From: Enterococcus sp. HY326
Lineage (GTDB): Bacteria; Bacillota; Bacilli; Lactobacillales; Enterococcaceae
DNA length: 64,000 bases
Direction of reading: 5' to 3'
Assembly: GCF_026157065.1 (NCBI RefSeq)
Contig: NZ_JANLGQ010000004.1
Coordinates: 124,001 to 188,000, forward strand
This document shows positions 39,691-48,512 of this stretch, piece after piece. Below the pieces are notes generated by a model. The model saw nothing but the letters and a program-made list of their open reading frames with translations, ran no database searches and had not been told where the DNA came from. Within the stretch, counting starts at the first letter, position 1, and every line of letters begins with the position of its first letter. The position numbers and the translations under genes were made by a program.

Positions 39691-40046
39691 TGAATGCTAT
39701 TATATCATTTGATTTAACACTTACATGTTGATTGAATCTTGTTATTGGCAGAGGTAGTTCAAATGTAATGAAAAGCCATTCTATCAAACTAAAAATGCAT
39801 TGGCGAATGAGTTAATGCTGCTTAACTTAGTAAGTTTCGCCTTATCTATGAGTTAAATTGAAATGGATTTGATGTTTAAAATTAACGAAATACTTTTTTC
39901 TAAAAAAATTGTAAATAGACTGGCAACAATTAGCTTTCTATAAGAACTGTCACAATCTTATAAAAAATTTGAAAAAATACTTAAATCTTTCCTAATAATT
40001 ATTTGGTACCCTGATAATAAATGTGCTCGGAAATGGATGGATCAAG
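39691..40046. other. AT-rich spacer with one isolated hairpin
   Basis: 356 bases without a credible gene. GGCGAATGAGTTAA (39802-39815) pairs with TTAACTTA and TTTCGCC (39822-39841) but no T-run follows. No convincing promoter was found for the next gene. Confidence 0.4.
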
Positions 40047-41630
40047 ATGGATAAGGAACTCTTTATTATTGAAATGCTTTCGGCACAATCCCTTGTCGTG
40101 GCTAGTGATCGAGAAAATAAACGCAAAACTTTTTTTGTGCTGTTGGCAGGTTTCCTAGCTACAATTAGTTTATTTTGGGGCATCAGTACGCTCGTCTATT
40201 TTGAATTAAGTCAACGTACCCGAAATTGGCTGTATAGTATTCGCCTAGAATATCTCTATTATTTTTCATTAGGTCTTGGTGCTGTGATTGGAATTATTTT
40301 ACTATTTTTCACGATAAGCAATCTGCGTGATACTTGGCAATTAAAGAAACACTTTAGTCATTGGTTAGAGGAGCAGGCTGACACAATTGTTGCCTACCCA
40401 TTGGTTTATTATGGGTTAGATTATTTTTATTTGGCTAAAGATGAAGGTCCTAATCAGCGAATCAAAATCAAAAAAAAACCAAAACAAAAGATTCCGGTCA
40501 CTATTGGTGAGTATGAAGTTTATTTAGGAAAAAGAGAAGGGATAGCTGGAACTAGTTATAGTCAGTTGTTTATCTTACCGACAGAAACGTTACCTGTCTA
40601 TGATGAGCATAACTTGAAAGGCAACCGAAATTGGAAATTTTTTGGTGGGCTATCAGTCGTGGCTGGAGTTATTTTAATTGGTATGATTTATTATGGTTTG
40701 CGTCATGACCCTATCTCCATAACAGAAACCACAGAAAATACTGATTATCCAACGGAATTTACAACTTCTTCTAACATGCCAGAAGCTGTGGAAACTGGTG
40801 GATTGATTTCTCAAGTTGGTAATCCCCCTACAATCACTGGTGGCGAATTATTTCAACTAGATATTAGCCAAAGCGATGAACTATATCAAACAACTGATGG
40901 TGGCACATCTTGGCAATTCGTACCGATTCGAGTAGATTGGCTGCGGGCAGGGCATTACACAACAACAGATGGAGAGCCGCCGTTAGGTTATTGGTTGGAT
41001 AAAACATTTCAAGTTGGGGCTGATTTTAGCTGGTATGTGTATTCTCCAGACAATCTTAATTTGTATTTCCTACACTCAATGGATAATGGTCAGACGTGGC
41101 AAACTAGTGTGGTTTCTAATTTGCTTGCAGAACGTCTACGCTATCGTAAGGCAAACTTTTTTAATCCAGGACAAGCTGGTGCAGGTCGCGGCTACGTGGC
41201 CTACTCATTAGAAGATCCTTCTGTTTCGGCGGAAGATTTATTTTTCTTTTTTACCAATGATTATGGGCAAACCTGGCAAGCGGGCGTTAGCGCAAATTTT
41301 GACCGGCCAATTCAAAATGTCAGTTTTCTATCTAGTCAAATTGGTTTTGTCAGTACCAGAGATGATGTGTATTACACAACGGATGGAGGTTTAAATTATG
41401 ACCAAGCCGTTATTTCGCCACCAGATGGCTATGCAAAAGGTGGTTTAAATATTTTTGATTTACCAAATGAAGTTGTCCAGATAAATTCCACGACTTATAG
41501 AGCAGTTTTTAATTTTACTAAGACTGGGGATTTTGAAGGAAACCAGATGGATAGTTGGATTTATCAATCAACTGATGGTGGAGCTAATTGGGAAGTCGTT
41601 GAACAAGGAAACCAAATAAGAATCAATTAA
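40047..41630 (+). CDS. membrane-anchored Asp-box (BNR-repeat) propeller protein, unknown
   Basis: About 527 residues. Two N-terminal spans (about 25-48 and 60-82), a cytoplasmic region, a third span (about 198-217, SVVAGVILIGMIYYGL), a Thr-rich linker, then an outer domain with five Asp-box repeats: TTDGGTSW, SMDNGQTW, TNDYGQTW, TTDGGLNY, STDGGANW. This points to a six- or seven-bladed beta-propeller exposed outside. No sialidase catalytic residues are evident. ATG 40047 is uncertain because its ribosome site is weak; GTG 40023 is an alternative. Single gene. Possible sensor or adhesin; no function assigned. Confidence 0.72.
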   Translation: MDKELFIIEMLSAQSLVVASDRENKRKTFFVLLAGFLATISLFWGISTLVYFELSQRTRNWLYSIRLEYLYYFSLGLGAVIGIILLFFTISNLRDTWQLKKHFSHWLEEQADTIVAYPLVYYGLDYFYLAKDEGPNQRIKIKKKPKQKIPVTIGEYEVYLGKREGIAGTSYSQLFILPTETLPVYDEHNLKGNRNWKFFGGLSVVAGVILIGMIYYGLRHDPISITETTENTDYPTEFTTSSNMPEAVETGGLISQVGNPPTITGGELFQLDISQSDELYQTTDGGTSWQFVPIRVDWLRAGHYTTTDGEPPLGYWLDKTFQVGADFSWYVYSPDNLNLYFLHSMDNGQTWQTSVVSNLLAERLRYRKANFFNPGQAGAGRGYVAYSLEDPSVSAEDLFFFFTNDYGQTWQAGVSANFDRPIQNVSFLSSQIGFVSTRDDVYYTTDGGLNYDQAVISPPDGYAKGGLNIFDLPNEVVQINSTTYRAVFNFTKTGDFEGNQMDSWIYQSTDGGANWEVVEQGNQIRIN

Positions 41631-41742
41631 AATCTGAATGCTGCCATCCAAAAGTATTAAAATAAGAATCGTTTATTTTGCACTAAAGAATGCAGACAGA
41701 TAGTAAAAATATTTATGATTGAAAGATAAGAACTAACAATCT

Positions 41743-41782
41743 AAAAGCCAAAACCGCTAATATTTAGGGTTTTGGCTTTTTT
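41743..41782. terminator. terminator after the propeller gene
   Basis: AAAAGCCAAAACC pairs with GGTTTTGGCTTTT, then TT; A-rich upstream so it may work both ways. Confidence 0.85.
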
Positions 41783-41883
41783 GATTTTAATATTATTGAA
41801 ATACTGAGGTTCATTTGAAAACTAACTTTTCAGATTTACAAGTTTAAAAATTTAGCCACTATCTCCTACACAAAAAAATTCTT

Positions 41884-42930
41884 TTAATTACCGCTTTTTC
41901 TTTGTCCTCGCAAATATGAATTGTTATAGACTTGAAAGTTGGTATCCCGCAGCTGAACTGCGGCATCGGCCAGCCAATTTACATTACGAATTAGCGCGCG
42001 GCCCTGCAACACTAAATCTGCTTGATTATTTTGCAAAATATATTCACACAGACCAGCATTATCCAAGTGGCCAACAGCGGTGACAGGAATTGTCACGTTT
42101 TGTTTCATAACGGTTGTGTAAGGAACTTGATACCCATCAGAAATGGGGATATTAGGTTTTTTATCAATCAACCCGCCAGTGGAAATATCTAAACAATCAA
42201 CACCAGCAGCTTCTAGCCACTGACCAATTTGTAGCCATTCATCAATTGAGTTTTGAACACCCGTTTCATCATAATCAGAAAGAGACAGTCTGACCCACAA
42301 TGGCCCGTTGTAGAATTGACGAATTTCTGTAACAGTTTCGCCTAAAAAGCGGTAGCGATTTTCTAGATTGCCGCCATATTTGTCGGTCCGTTGGTTGGTT
42401 AAGTTTGATAAAAATTGGCTAATCAGATAACCATGGGCACCATGAAGTTCAATCATATCAAGATTGGCAGCAACACTGAGTTTCACTGCGGCAACAAATG
42501 CTTGCTGAATGGCTTTTATTTCCTCATGACTTAATGCGGCAGGTTCGGGGTACTCTTGATTAAAACGCAATGGACTTGGCGCCACCGTTTTAATGGCATC
42601 CTCTGCTTTACGGCCGGCGTGATTTAGTTGAATGCCGACTTTGGTACCGAAGGAATGTAAAATCTCAACTAAGCGGGTTAGTTCTGCTTGTTGCGCTTCA
42701 TTCCAAAGGCCTAAATCATTTTTACTGATGCGGCCATCTGGCAAGATACCAGTGGATTCAATGATAATTAAACCGACCTTTGATAGAGCTCGTGCACCGT
42801 AATGGGCAAAATGAAAAGGGGTTAAGATGCCGTCTTCTTTTTTGACCTCATACATACACATGGGGGACATCACGACACGGTTAGCCAGTTTTAAATTTTT
42901 AAGGGTAACCGGAGATAATAATTTTGACAT
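41884..42930 (-). CDS. namA: NADPH dehydrogenase/old yellow enzyme (YqjM-like)
   Basis: 348-residue FMN ene-reductase that reduces activated C=C bonds. TIM barrel starting LLSPVTLKNLKLANRVVMSP. MCMYEVKKEDG has the redox-tuning Cys and Tyr of the YqjM subgroup; ELHGAHGYLISQFLSN carries the substrate-binding His pair; HAGRKAED and DISTGGL are also typical. AAAGGAGTCGACCC precedes the ATG. A likely role in oxidative or electrophile detoxification. Symbol by family. Confidence 0.88.
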   Translation of the reverse strand: MSKLLSPVTLKNLKLANRVVMSPMCMYEVKKEDGILTPFHFAHYGARALSKVGLIIIESTGILPDGRISKNDLGLWNEAQQAELTRLVEILHSFGTKVGIQLNHAGRKAEDAIKTVAPSPLRFNQEYPEPAALSHEEIKAIQQAFVAAVKLSVAANLDMIELHGAHGYLISQFLSNLTNQRTDKYGGNLENRYRFLGETVTEIRQFYNGPLWVRLSLSDYDETGVQNSIDEWLQIGQWLEAAGVDCLDISTGGLIDKKPNIPISDGYQVPYTTVMKQNVTIPVTAVGHLDNAGLCEYILQNNQADLVLQGRALIRNVNWLADAAVQLRDTNFQVYNNSYLRGQRKSGN

Positions 42931-43235
42931 GGGTCGACTCCTTTTGTGACTGCCAGTGGGCTGTCATTTTTTGTACCTTCATCATACAGTGAAAAAAAGA
43001 AAAACAACAGTAGGCACTTTTTTATCAGGTAGTTACAAAAAAGTAAGTGAGGATGTCAAAGGGATTATCAAGGAAGCTTTTTGATAGAGACAAGTTTATT
43101 TTCCTCCAACTCTCTACGGATTAAACTGTTTTTTTGTATAATGAAAATGTGAACTGATTATCCGACAGTTTCCGACACAAAAAGTCGGCTTAAAAAAAGT
43201 TGGCTGTTTTATATTGTAAGTAAGGAGGAAATGCT

Positions 43236-44108
43236 ATGGATTGGATGAGACAATTGAATCAGGCTTTGGATTATATTGAAGAAAATTTGACTGGGGAAAT
43301 TTCTCAAGAAAAAATTGCTGAGATTGTCCACTGCTCCAGCTATAATTTTCAGCGGCTGTTTTCTTATATGGCCAATCAGTCCCTGTCTGAATATATTCGC
43401 GGGCACAGGCTGACTTTGGCGGCCTTTGAGATTTTAAGAAATGAAGAGCGTCTGCTAGATGTAGCTGTAAAGTATGGCTATGGTTCCCAAGATGCTTTTA
43501 GTCGAGCTTTTAAAGCTTTTCATGGTGTCTTGCCCTCGCAAGTGCGCAAGCAACCAGTTCAACTGAAGTCTTGTCCCAAACTTTCCTTTCAATTAACAAT
43601 TAAAGGAGAAAAACAAATGCGCTATCAAATTGAAGAGTGGCCGGCCTTTAAGGTTGCCGGCTATAGCTATCCTGTCACAACGGAAACTGTTTTTGCAGAG
43701 GTTCCTAAAATTTGGACATCTGTCTGGGAAAATGGTCGCATCAATGAGTTGACCAAACTTTTTCAACAGACCGATTACCGGCCTGCTGGTTTTTTGGGTG
43801 TTGCCATTGGTGGTCAATGGGGAGATTCAGAAAACATGAAATATTTTATCGGGGTGACCAATCATGTGGATGTCCCAGAGTGTCGGGATGTTTCTGCTCC
43901 TGAGGGCATGACTGAAATATCCTTAGGGAAAGCCAAGTGGGTGGTCATCGAGGCGAATGGGGAATTGCCTGGAGCTGTTCAAGATGTTTACCAGCAATTT
44001 TATCGGGAATGGCTGCCAAATTCCGGTTATCGGCTGGCGGATTTACCAGCCCTTGAATGTTATTTGCAGGAAGGTCATCAAGAGGTCTGGATTGCTGTCG
44101 AGAATTAA
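43236..44108 (+). CDS. AraC-family regulator with GyrI-like effector domain
   Basis: 290 residues. The N-terminal AraC DNA-binding domain (about 8-105, with EISQEKIAEIVHCSSYNFQR and LLDVAVKYGYGSQDAFSRAF) is followed by a GyrI-like/bacterial effector-binding domain (about 125-290, MRYQIEEWPAFKVAGYSYPV), as in Rob/YdeE-type and multidrug-responsive regulators. AAGGAGG precedes the ATG. Divergent from the old-yellow-enzyme gene, which it could control. Ligand unknown. Confidence 0.88.
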   Translation: MDWMRQLNQALDYIEENLTGEISQEKIAEIVHCSSYNFQRLFSYMANQSLSEYIRGHRLTLAAFEILRNEERLLDVAVKYGYGSQDAFSRAFKAFHGVLPSQVRKQPVQLKSCPKLSFQLTIKGEKQMRYQIEEWPAFKVAGYSYPVTTETVFAEVPKIWTSVWENGRINELTKLFQQTDYRPAGFLGVAIGGQWGDSENMKYFIGVTNHVDVPECRDVSAPEGMTEISLGKAKWVVIEANGELPGAVQDVYQQFYREWLPNSGYRLADLPALECYLQEGHQEVWIAVEN

Positions 44109-44247
44109 ATACTATTTTGCAAATAATTTTTATTTTTGACTATATTTTGCATTGAAACAGCTTAAATTTGCGACCAAAGCCCGATAAAGAAAGTCTTTCT
44201 TTTTGATACACTAGTGTTATTAGGAAATCAAAAGGAGGGGAAGGGAA

Positions 44248-44619
44248 ATGAAAAAAGGGTTAGTTGCAGTAATAATGGTTGGTTTGTTGAGCTTAAGCGG
44301 CTGTCTGGCACCGAAAACTTTTAACGGTAGTTCCACAGGAAATGAAGATCAATTTATAACCTCTTATTCTGTTTTAAACACAACGCTATCTAATGAACTG
44401 GAATTAGAAGCTGGGGACATTGTTGATGTTTCTGTGGAGAATAATTGCGGACAATTGGAAATTCATCTGGAGGAACCCGGTGGACATAAAATGCTGCGGG
44501 AAAAATTTCTCACCACCAGCGAATCCTTCCCCGTAGAAATCTCAAAATCTGGCAAGTACCGCGTCTCGGTCATTGGCGAGAATGCCAAGGGTGAAGTCAG
44601 CATAGTGAAACAAAGTTAA
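44248..44619 (+). CDS. small lipoprotein, unknown
   Basis: 123 residues. Signal peptide MKKGLVAVIMVGLLSLSG followed by lipobox LSGC (Cys 21), then a beta-rich domain ending GKYRVSVIGENAKGEVSIV that resembles small Gram-positive lipoproteins with an unassigned fold. AAGGAGGGG precedes the ATG. Anchored on the outer face of the membrane. No function assigned. Confidence 0.78.
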   Translation: MKKGLVAVIMVGLLSLSGCLAPKTFNGSSTGNEDQFITSYSVLNTTLSNELELEAGDIVDVSVENNCGQLEIHLEEPGGHKMLREKFLTTSESFPVEISKSGKYRVSVIGENAKGEVSIVKQS

Positions 44620-44716
44620 AACTTTTAATAATAATTTATAAATCAAATACCCGAATAATACAAAATTTGCTTTTAGGTTCTGTAAATCACAAAAGTAAAT
44701 CTGCGAGAGTTTCTAA

Positions 44717-44744
44717 ACCCGCAGTGTATTATGCGGGTATTTTT
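44717..44744 (+). terminator. terminator after the lipoprotein gene
   Basis: ACCCGCA/TGCGGGT stem with an eight-base loop, followed by ATTTTT. Confidence 0.8.
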
Positions 44745-44844
44745 GTTATTCAAGAGTTTGAAAATGATTTTATTTTGAAAATTAACTAAAAAGAGCTTTC
44801 TTTGGTAAAATAAAGAGGACAAATCTGCTTGATAGGAGAAGTCT

Positions 44845-45165
44845 ATGACAGAATTAAGAGACTACCAAAAAATCGTTTATCAAAATAAAATCGAGCATCA
44901 ATTTAATGTCACCAATATTGAAAAAGAATTTTTGTTTTTATACGGCGAAGTTGCAGAGGCTTTTGATGCCTATAAAAAGGGTCAAAAGGTGGGGGAGGAG
45001 TTGGCGGATGTGGCGATTTATCTTTTAGGCTTGGCTGAAATTTTGAAGGTCGATTTAGGCTATGAACTGGAACGAAAGCTTGCTATCAATCAAAAACGAC
45101 GTTATCAAAAAAATTCTCAGAGCTACGCTCAGCGAATTGAAGAAGGACCGCAGTATGACAAATAA
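44845..45165 (+). CDS. MazG-like nucleotide pyrophosphohydrolase
   Basis: 106-residue all-alpha NTP pyrophosphohydrolase. The metal-binding pattern is visible: EKEFLFLYGEVAEAFDAYKK then GEELADVAIYLLGLAEIL (EExxE/ExxD arrangement). Cleaves non-canonical or damaged nucleoside triphosphates to monophosphates. Its 3' end overlaps the next gene by 11 bases, coupling it to a uracil-DNA-glycosylase-like protein. Confidence 0.85.
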   Translation: MTELRDYQKIVYQNKIEHQFNVTNIEKEFLFLYGEVAEAFDAYKKGQKVGEELADVAIYLLGLAEILKVDLGYELERKLAINQKRRYQKNSQSYAQRIEEGPQYDK

Positions 45166-45745
45166 AAAAGAAAATTTTGAAATTCTGGCTCAACAGATTG
45201 CCAATTGTCGCATCTGTGAGGGGCGCTTAGACCCTGCGCCCGTTTTTCGGGGAGACCAACAGTCGAAAATTGTTCATATTAGTCAGGCTCCTTCTAAAAC
45301 GGTGGGTGAAACCAAAATGCCCTTCACAGATGCCAGTGGCCGTAAATTACGACAGGAATGGTATCAAATTTCTAAGGAAGAGTTCAATTTAGAGACTAAT
45401 TTTTGCTTTGCTGCAGTCGGTCTTTGCTTTCCGGGAAAAAATAAAAGCGGCGGTGATAAACAGCCGCCAGCCATCTGTGGAAAAACTTGGTTGACTCCTA
45501 TTCTAGAAGCAGTGGATTATCAACTCATGATTTTAGTCGGTGGCAAAGCTGCCAATTATTTTTTCCCAAAGGCCGATTTTTCACGCCTAGTGTTTGAAAA
45601 CCAAGAAATTAATGGACGGCCAGCGATAATTTTGCCGCATCCATCCCCGTTGAATATTAAATGGTTTAAAGACCATCCAGACTTTTACCAATGGCGTTTA
45701 GCAGAAATTCGCCAACAGGTGCAGACTGTTTTACAGATAAATTAA
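45155..45745 (+). CDS. uracil-DNA glycosylase family protein
   Basis: 196 residues of the UDG superfamily. CRICEG at the N-terminus, VHISQAPSKTVGETKMPFTD as the active-site loop (GQAPG-like) and LPHPSPLN as the second motif. Only two of the four cysteines of Fe-S UDG families are plain (CRIC), so a cluster is uncertain. ATG 45155 lies in the 3' end of the MazG-like gene. Predicted base-excision activity or a nucleotide-related enzyme of the same fold. Confidence 0.82.
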   Translation: MTNKKENFEILAQQIANCRICEGRLDPAPVFRGDQQSKIVHISQAPSKTVGETKMPFTDASGRKLRQEWYQISKEEFNLETNFCFAAVGLCFPGKNKSGGDKQPPAICGKTWLTPILEAVDYQLMILVGGKAANYFFPKADFSRLVFENQEINGRPAIILPHPSPLNIKWFKDHPDFYQWRLAEIRQQVQTVLQIN

Positions 45746-45790
45746 GCTGAAGTAGTTTTAAAAAATTTAGTACGGAATAAAGGAGAAGAT

Positions 45791-46570
45791 ATGGATATTA
45801 ATCAACATAACAGCCAAGCTTGGGATCAAAAAGTGAGTGACCAATCTGTCTATACTTTAGCAGTTAGTGCTGAAGAGGTAGCAAAGGCCCGCAAAGGAGA
45901 GTGGCAAATTGGCGTTACCGCTGGAAAACCAGTTCCTCGGGAATGGTTTCCGCCAGAATTATTCAATAAAAAAATTCTTTGTCTAGCTTCTGGCGGCGGT
46001 CAGCAAGCACCGATTTTGGCAGCGGCCGGCGCTGAGGTAACAGTCGTTGATATTTCAGAAAAACAATTAGAGCAAGACCGATTTGTTGCAAAGCGAGACC
46101 GGCTTTCTTTTGAAATAGTACAAGGTAGTATGACGGATTTGTCGCAGTTTGCCGATGAAAGCTTTGATATCGTCGTTCATCCGGTTGCTAACTTATTTGT
46201 GGCAGATATAAAAATTGTCTGGCAGGAAATTGCCCGTGTGTTGAAAACACAGGGCATTTTAATTGCAGGGTTCACGAATCCGCTGTTGTATATTTTCGAT
46301 GAAGTGGCCGAAGAAAAAGGCGAGTTAGTTGTGAAAAATGTGATTCCTGGCAACTCATTAGATTGGTTACCTGAAAATCAGAGGACAGACTATTTAGCTA
46401 GTGGACAGACCATCGAGTTCGCCCATACTTTGGAGGACCAGATTCAAGGGCAATTGGCAGCCGGTTTTGTACTGACGGATTTTTATGAGGATGATTTTGG
46501 CGGCAGTCGCCCATTAGACAAATATATTAAATGCTTTGCTGCAACCCGGGCAGTTAAATTATCAATTTGA
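45791..46570 (+). CDS. class I SAM-dependent methyltransferase
   Basis: 259 residues with a Rossmann methyltransferase core: motif I LCLASGGGQQAPILAAAGA, acidic motif VTVVDIS, post-I region QGSMTDLSQFADESFDIVVH, and LKTQGILIAGF. Belongs to the Methyltransf_11/25 group. Substrate unknown. AAAGGAGAAG precedes the ATG. A hairpin terminator follows. Confidence 0.85.
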   Translation: MDINQHNSQAWDQKVSDQSVYTLAVSAEEVAKARKGEWQIGVTAGKPVPREWFPPELFNKKILCLASGGGQQAPILAAAGAEVTVVDISEKQLEQDRFVAKRDRLSFEIVQGSMTDLSQFADESFDIVVHPVANLFVADIKIVWQEIARVLKTQGILIAGFTNPLLYIFDEVAEEKGELVVKNVIPGNSLDWLPENQRTDYLASGQTIEFAHTLEDQIQGQLAAGFVLTDFYEDDFGGSRPLDKYIKCFAATRAVKLSI

Positions 46571-46580
46571 ATACTAAAAT

Positions 46581-46632
46581 GGATTTACTATCAGGACTTT
46601 GCTTTGGTACAGCTCTGAGAGTAAATCCTTTT
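46581..46632 (+). terminator. terminator after the methyltransferase gene
   Basis: GGATTTACT (46581-46589) pairs with AGTAAATCC (46620-46628), inner TCAG/CTGA, followed by TTTT. Confidence 0.7.
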
Positions 46633-46748
46633 CCTTCTAAAAGTTTTCAAATGTTTCTGCTAAACTGTATAATAAAAAACAAGACTGCCACGGACATGAG
46701 CAGAAAAATTCGCGATAGCGACGAGCAAAAACAAGTGAGGTTTAACTG

Positions 46749-47135
46749 ATGAAAGAAATAATGCGTAAATACAAAGCCTTAATTTTTGGTGGGATAATTG
46801 CCCTCTTCTTTGGGATTTTTATTTTGGGAGAGCGATTTATTCATGGTAGCTGGTGGGTGCGAGGCTTTGGCATCATCTTAATTCTAGGTGTTTTTTATTC
46901 GATTTACCAAGACATCACACGGCGGGAACACTTTGAAAAAACTTTAATAGCTTATGTAGCGACTTATCAAATTCCTTTGGAGCAGCTAGGAGACATCACC
47001 GGTTTTGACAAATATGATTTTCAATTATCCACAAAAAATCAAGTGAGCTTTATTTACAGCGGCAATCAAAAAAAGACCAAGCAAGTTTTGGCCGCCTTAG
47101 AAAAAAAATACGGCAAATTGACGAGCGAGGCGTGA
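46749..47135 (+). CDS. small membrane protein, unknown
   Basis: 128 residues with two N-terminal membrane segments (about 12-28 and 36-54) and a soluble C-terminal part (LSTKNQVSFIYSGNQKKTKQ). No family recognised. GTGAGG lies eight bases before the ATG. The S51 peptidase gene starts 15 bases after its stop, so they are likely cotranscribed. Confidence 0.68.
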   Translation: MKEIMRKYKALIFGGIIALFFGIFILGERFIHGSWWVRGFGIILILGVFYSIYQDITRREHFEKTLIAYVATYQIPLEQLGDITGFDKYDFQLSTKNQVSFIYSGNQKKTKQVLAALEKKYGKLTSEA

Positions 47136-47150
47136 TAGGAGATAGTTTCT

Positions 47151-47765
47151 ATGAAAAAATTATTTTTAGCATCTTCATTTTTGGATAGTTATCAGTATTT
47201 GGCTGATTTTGCAGGAAACGACTTAAAAGGACAACGGGTGACCTTTATTCCAACAGCCAGTCTGGTGGAGGATAGTCTGCCGTTTTTGGATGAAACACGG
47301 CAACTATTTAAAGACTTAGGCTTAGTTGTTGAGGAGTTAGAAATTAGCACTGCTTCGACAGAGAAAGCTCAGGAGGTCTTAGCTAGAAATCAGCTGATTT
47401 TTATTTCTGGCGGCAATACTTACTTTTTATTGCAGGCCCTTCAGCAAAAAAACTTACTGCCGGTTTTGACAGCAGAAATTGCGAAAGGAAAACTTTACAT
47501 CGGTGAATCAGCGGGCTCGATTTTAGCTGCACCATCCATTGATTATATTGACAAAATGGATGACCCCAGCCAAGCGCCACTAATCAAAGGTTATCAGGGG
47601 CTAGGGGAAATTACAGTTTATCCGTTGCCCCATGTTGGCAATCGCTATTTTGGCACCTTGATTCAAGAGATCATCGACGAGTATCAAACTAAAATCCCAC
47701 TGCTGCCGTTTACTGATCAACAGGCAATTCTGGTGGCAGGGGGCGAGCATCGCTTGATTGGTTAA
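47151..47765 (+). CDS. peptidase E (S51 family)-like protein
   Basis: 204 residues. Glutamine-amidotransferase-like serine peptidase fold with nucleophile Ser in YIGESAGSILAAP (about residue 122) and FISGGNTYFLLQAL upstream; the family (PepE, cyanophycinase) cleaves aspartyl or related dipeptides. Cytoplasmic. Its last 56 bases overlap a small gene on the other strand. Confidence 0.85.
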   Translation: MKKLFLASSFLDSYQYLADFAGNDLKGQRVTFIPTASLVEDSLPFLDETRQLFKDLGLVVEELEISTASTEKAQEVLARNQLIFISGGNTYFLLQALQQKNLLPVLTAEIAKGKLYIGESAGSILAAPSIDYIDKMDDPSQAPLIKGYQGLGEITVYPLPHVGNRYFGTLIQEIIDEYQTKIPLLPFTDQQAILVAGGEHRLIG

Positions 47766-47982
47766 AAGTCGAGTTATTCTTTTTTAAAATTATGATGAGG
47801 TTGCTGATAAATAAAGCGCCTAAAGCGAAAATCAGCAAGTAAATAAATGGCAGTTGGCGCATGTGATAATCGGTATACAGATTTTCCGGTAGACGGGAAG
47901 CATTGTCGATTTGAATTAGATAAAAGAAGCTGAGACTAGCTAAAATGGTAAAGCTCAGATTTGCAGCGGCTAACTTTTTCAT
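47710..47982 (-). CDS. small membrane protein antisense to the S51 gene end
   Basis: 90 residues with two membrane segments (LAAANLSFTILASLSFFYLI and FIYLLIFALGALFISNLIII) and a polar, proline-rich tail. A good AAAGGGGA lies before the ATG at 47982. Not recognised. Its 3' end overlaps the convergent S51 gene, which is unusual; the ribosome site and membrane profile support a real gene. Confidence 0.5.
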   Translation of the reverse strand: MKKLAAANLSFTILASLSFFYLIQIDNASRLPENLYTDYHMRQLPFIYLLIFALGALFISNLIIILKKNNSTFNQSSDARPLPPELPVDQ

Positions 47983-48130
47983 TTAAAAAATCCCCTTTCA
48001 AGCTTGGTAAGGCCAGTATAGCGATTACATTTTAGGGAATCGTTAAGAAAAGTCAAAGTTAAGAAAAATTTTCTTTTTTCCTTTTAAGGCTGTTGTATAG
48101 TAGTAAGGAAGTATGTTGAGGAGGTGCGAA

Positions 48131-48358
48131 ATGATTCGCAAAGTGAAAGTTTTTAGTGCCAATACATTAACCTATGAAAATCCCCATCAAGAAGTTGAAC
48201 GGCAAGTAAATGAATATATAGCTTATGTCATCGACCACGATGCTGAGGTGTATGATATTCAATATCAAGAAAGTGCTTTTCGCGAGTTGAGTGTTTCCGC
48301 CATGGTTATTTTTGGTGAGCCTCGAGTTAAGGAAGATAGCGAAACTAAACCAGCATAA
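48131..48358 (+). CDS. small conserved protein, possibly Cse60-like
   Basis: 75 residues, MIRKVKVFSANTLTYENPHQ then a compact alpha/beta region (QVNEYIAYVIDHDAEVYDIQ). Resembles the small Cse60-type family of unknown function that also occurs in non-sporulating bacteria. ATG 48131 is favoured by GAGGAGGTG just upstream. Single gene, followed by a 15-bp terminator-like stem. Confidence 0.65.
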   Translation: MIRKVKVFSANTLTYENPHQEVERQVNEYIAYVIDHDAEVYDIQYQESAFRELSVSAMVIFGEPRVKEDSETKPA

Positions 48359-48360
48359 TT

Positions 48361-48512
48361 AATGGGTCTGTGACAAAAACTTATCAGCCGTTGACAAAAT
48401 AATTGAAATTTCATCTGCTATTCGCTGTACTAAATAGCGAACAGTGAAGTTAAAATTATTTTGTTAGTAACGATAATAAGTGCTGTCACAGTCCCATTTG
48501 TTTTTTATTTTA
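48361..48512 (+). repeat. long palindromic terminator element (CTGTGAC type)
   Basis: AATGGGTCTGTGACA (48361-48375) pairs with TGTCACAGTCCCATT (48484-48498, one mismatch) and is followed by TTGTTTTTT. Inside, ACAAAATAATT (48394-48404) pairs perfectly with AATTATTTTGT (48454-48464), and TTCGCT with AGCGAA (48421/48436) forms the tip. It runs into the 3' end of rnhC. Confidence 0.75.

Noticed and set aside
42945-42975. Possible plus-strand terminator with TTTTTT near 42965
   Set aside because: The stem pairs imperfectly and no plus-strand gene ends there; it is upstream of the minus-strand reductase gene.
46567-46749. 60-codon frame between the methyltransferase and membrane protein genes
   Set aside because: It spans a terminator hairpin, has no ribosome site and an unprotein-like composition.
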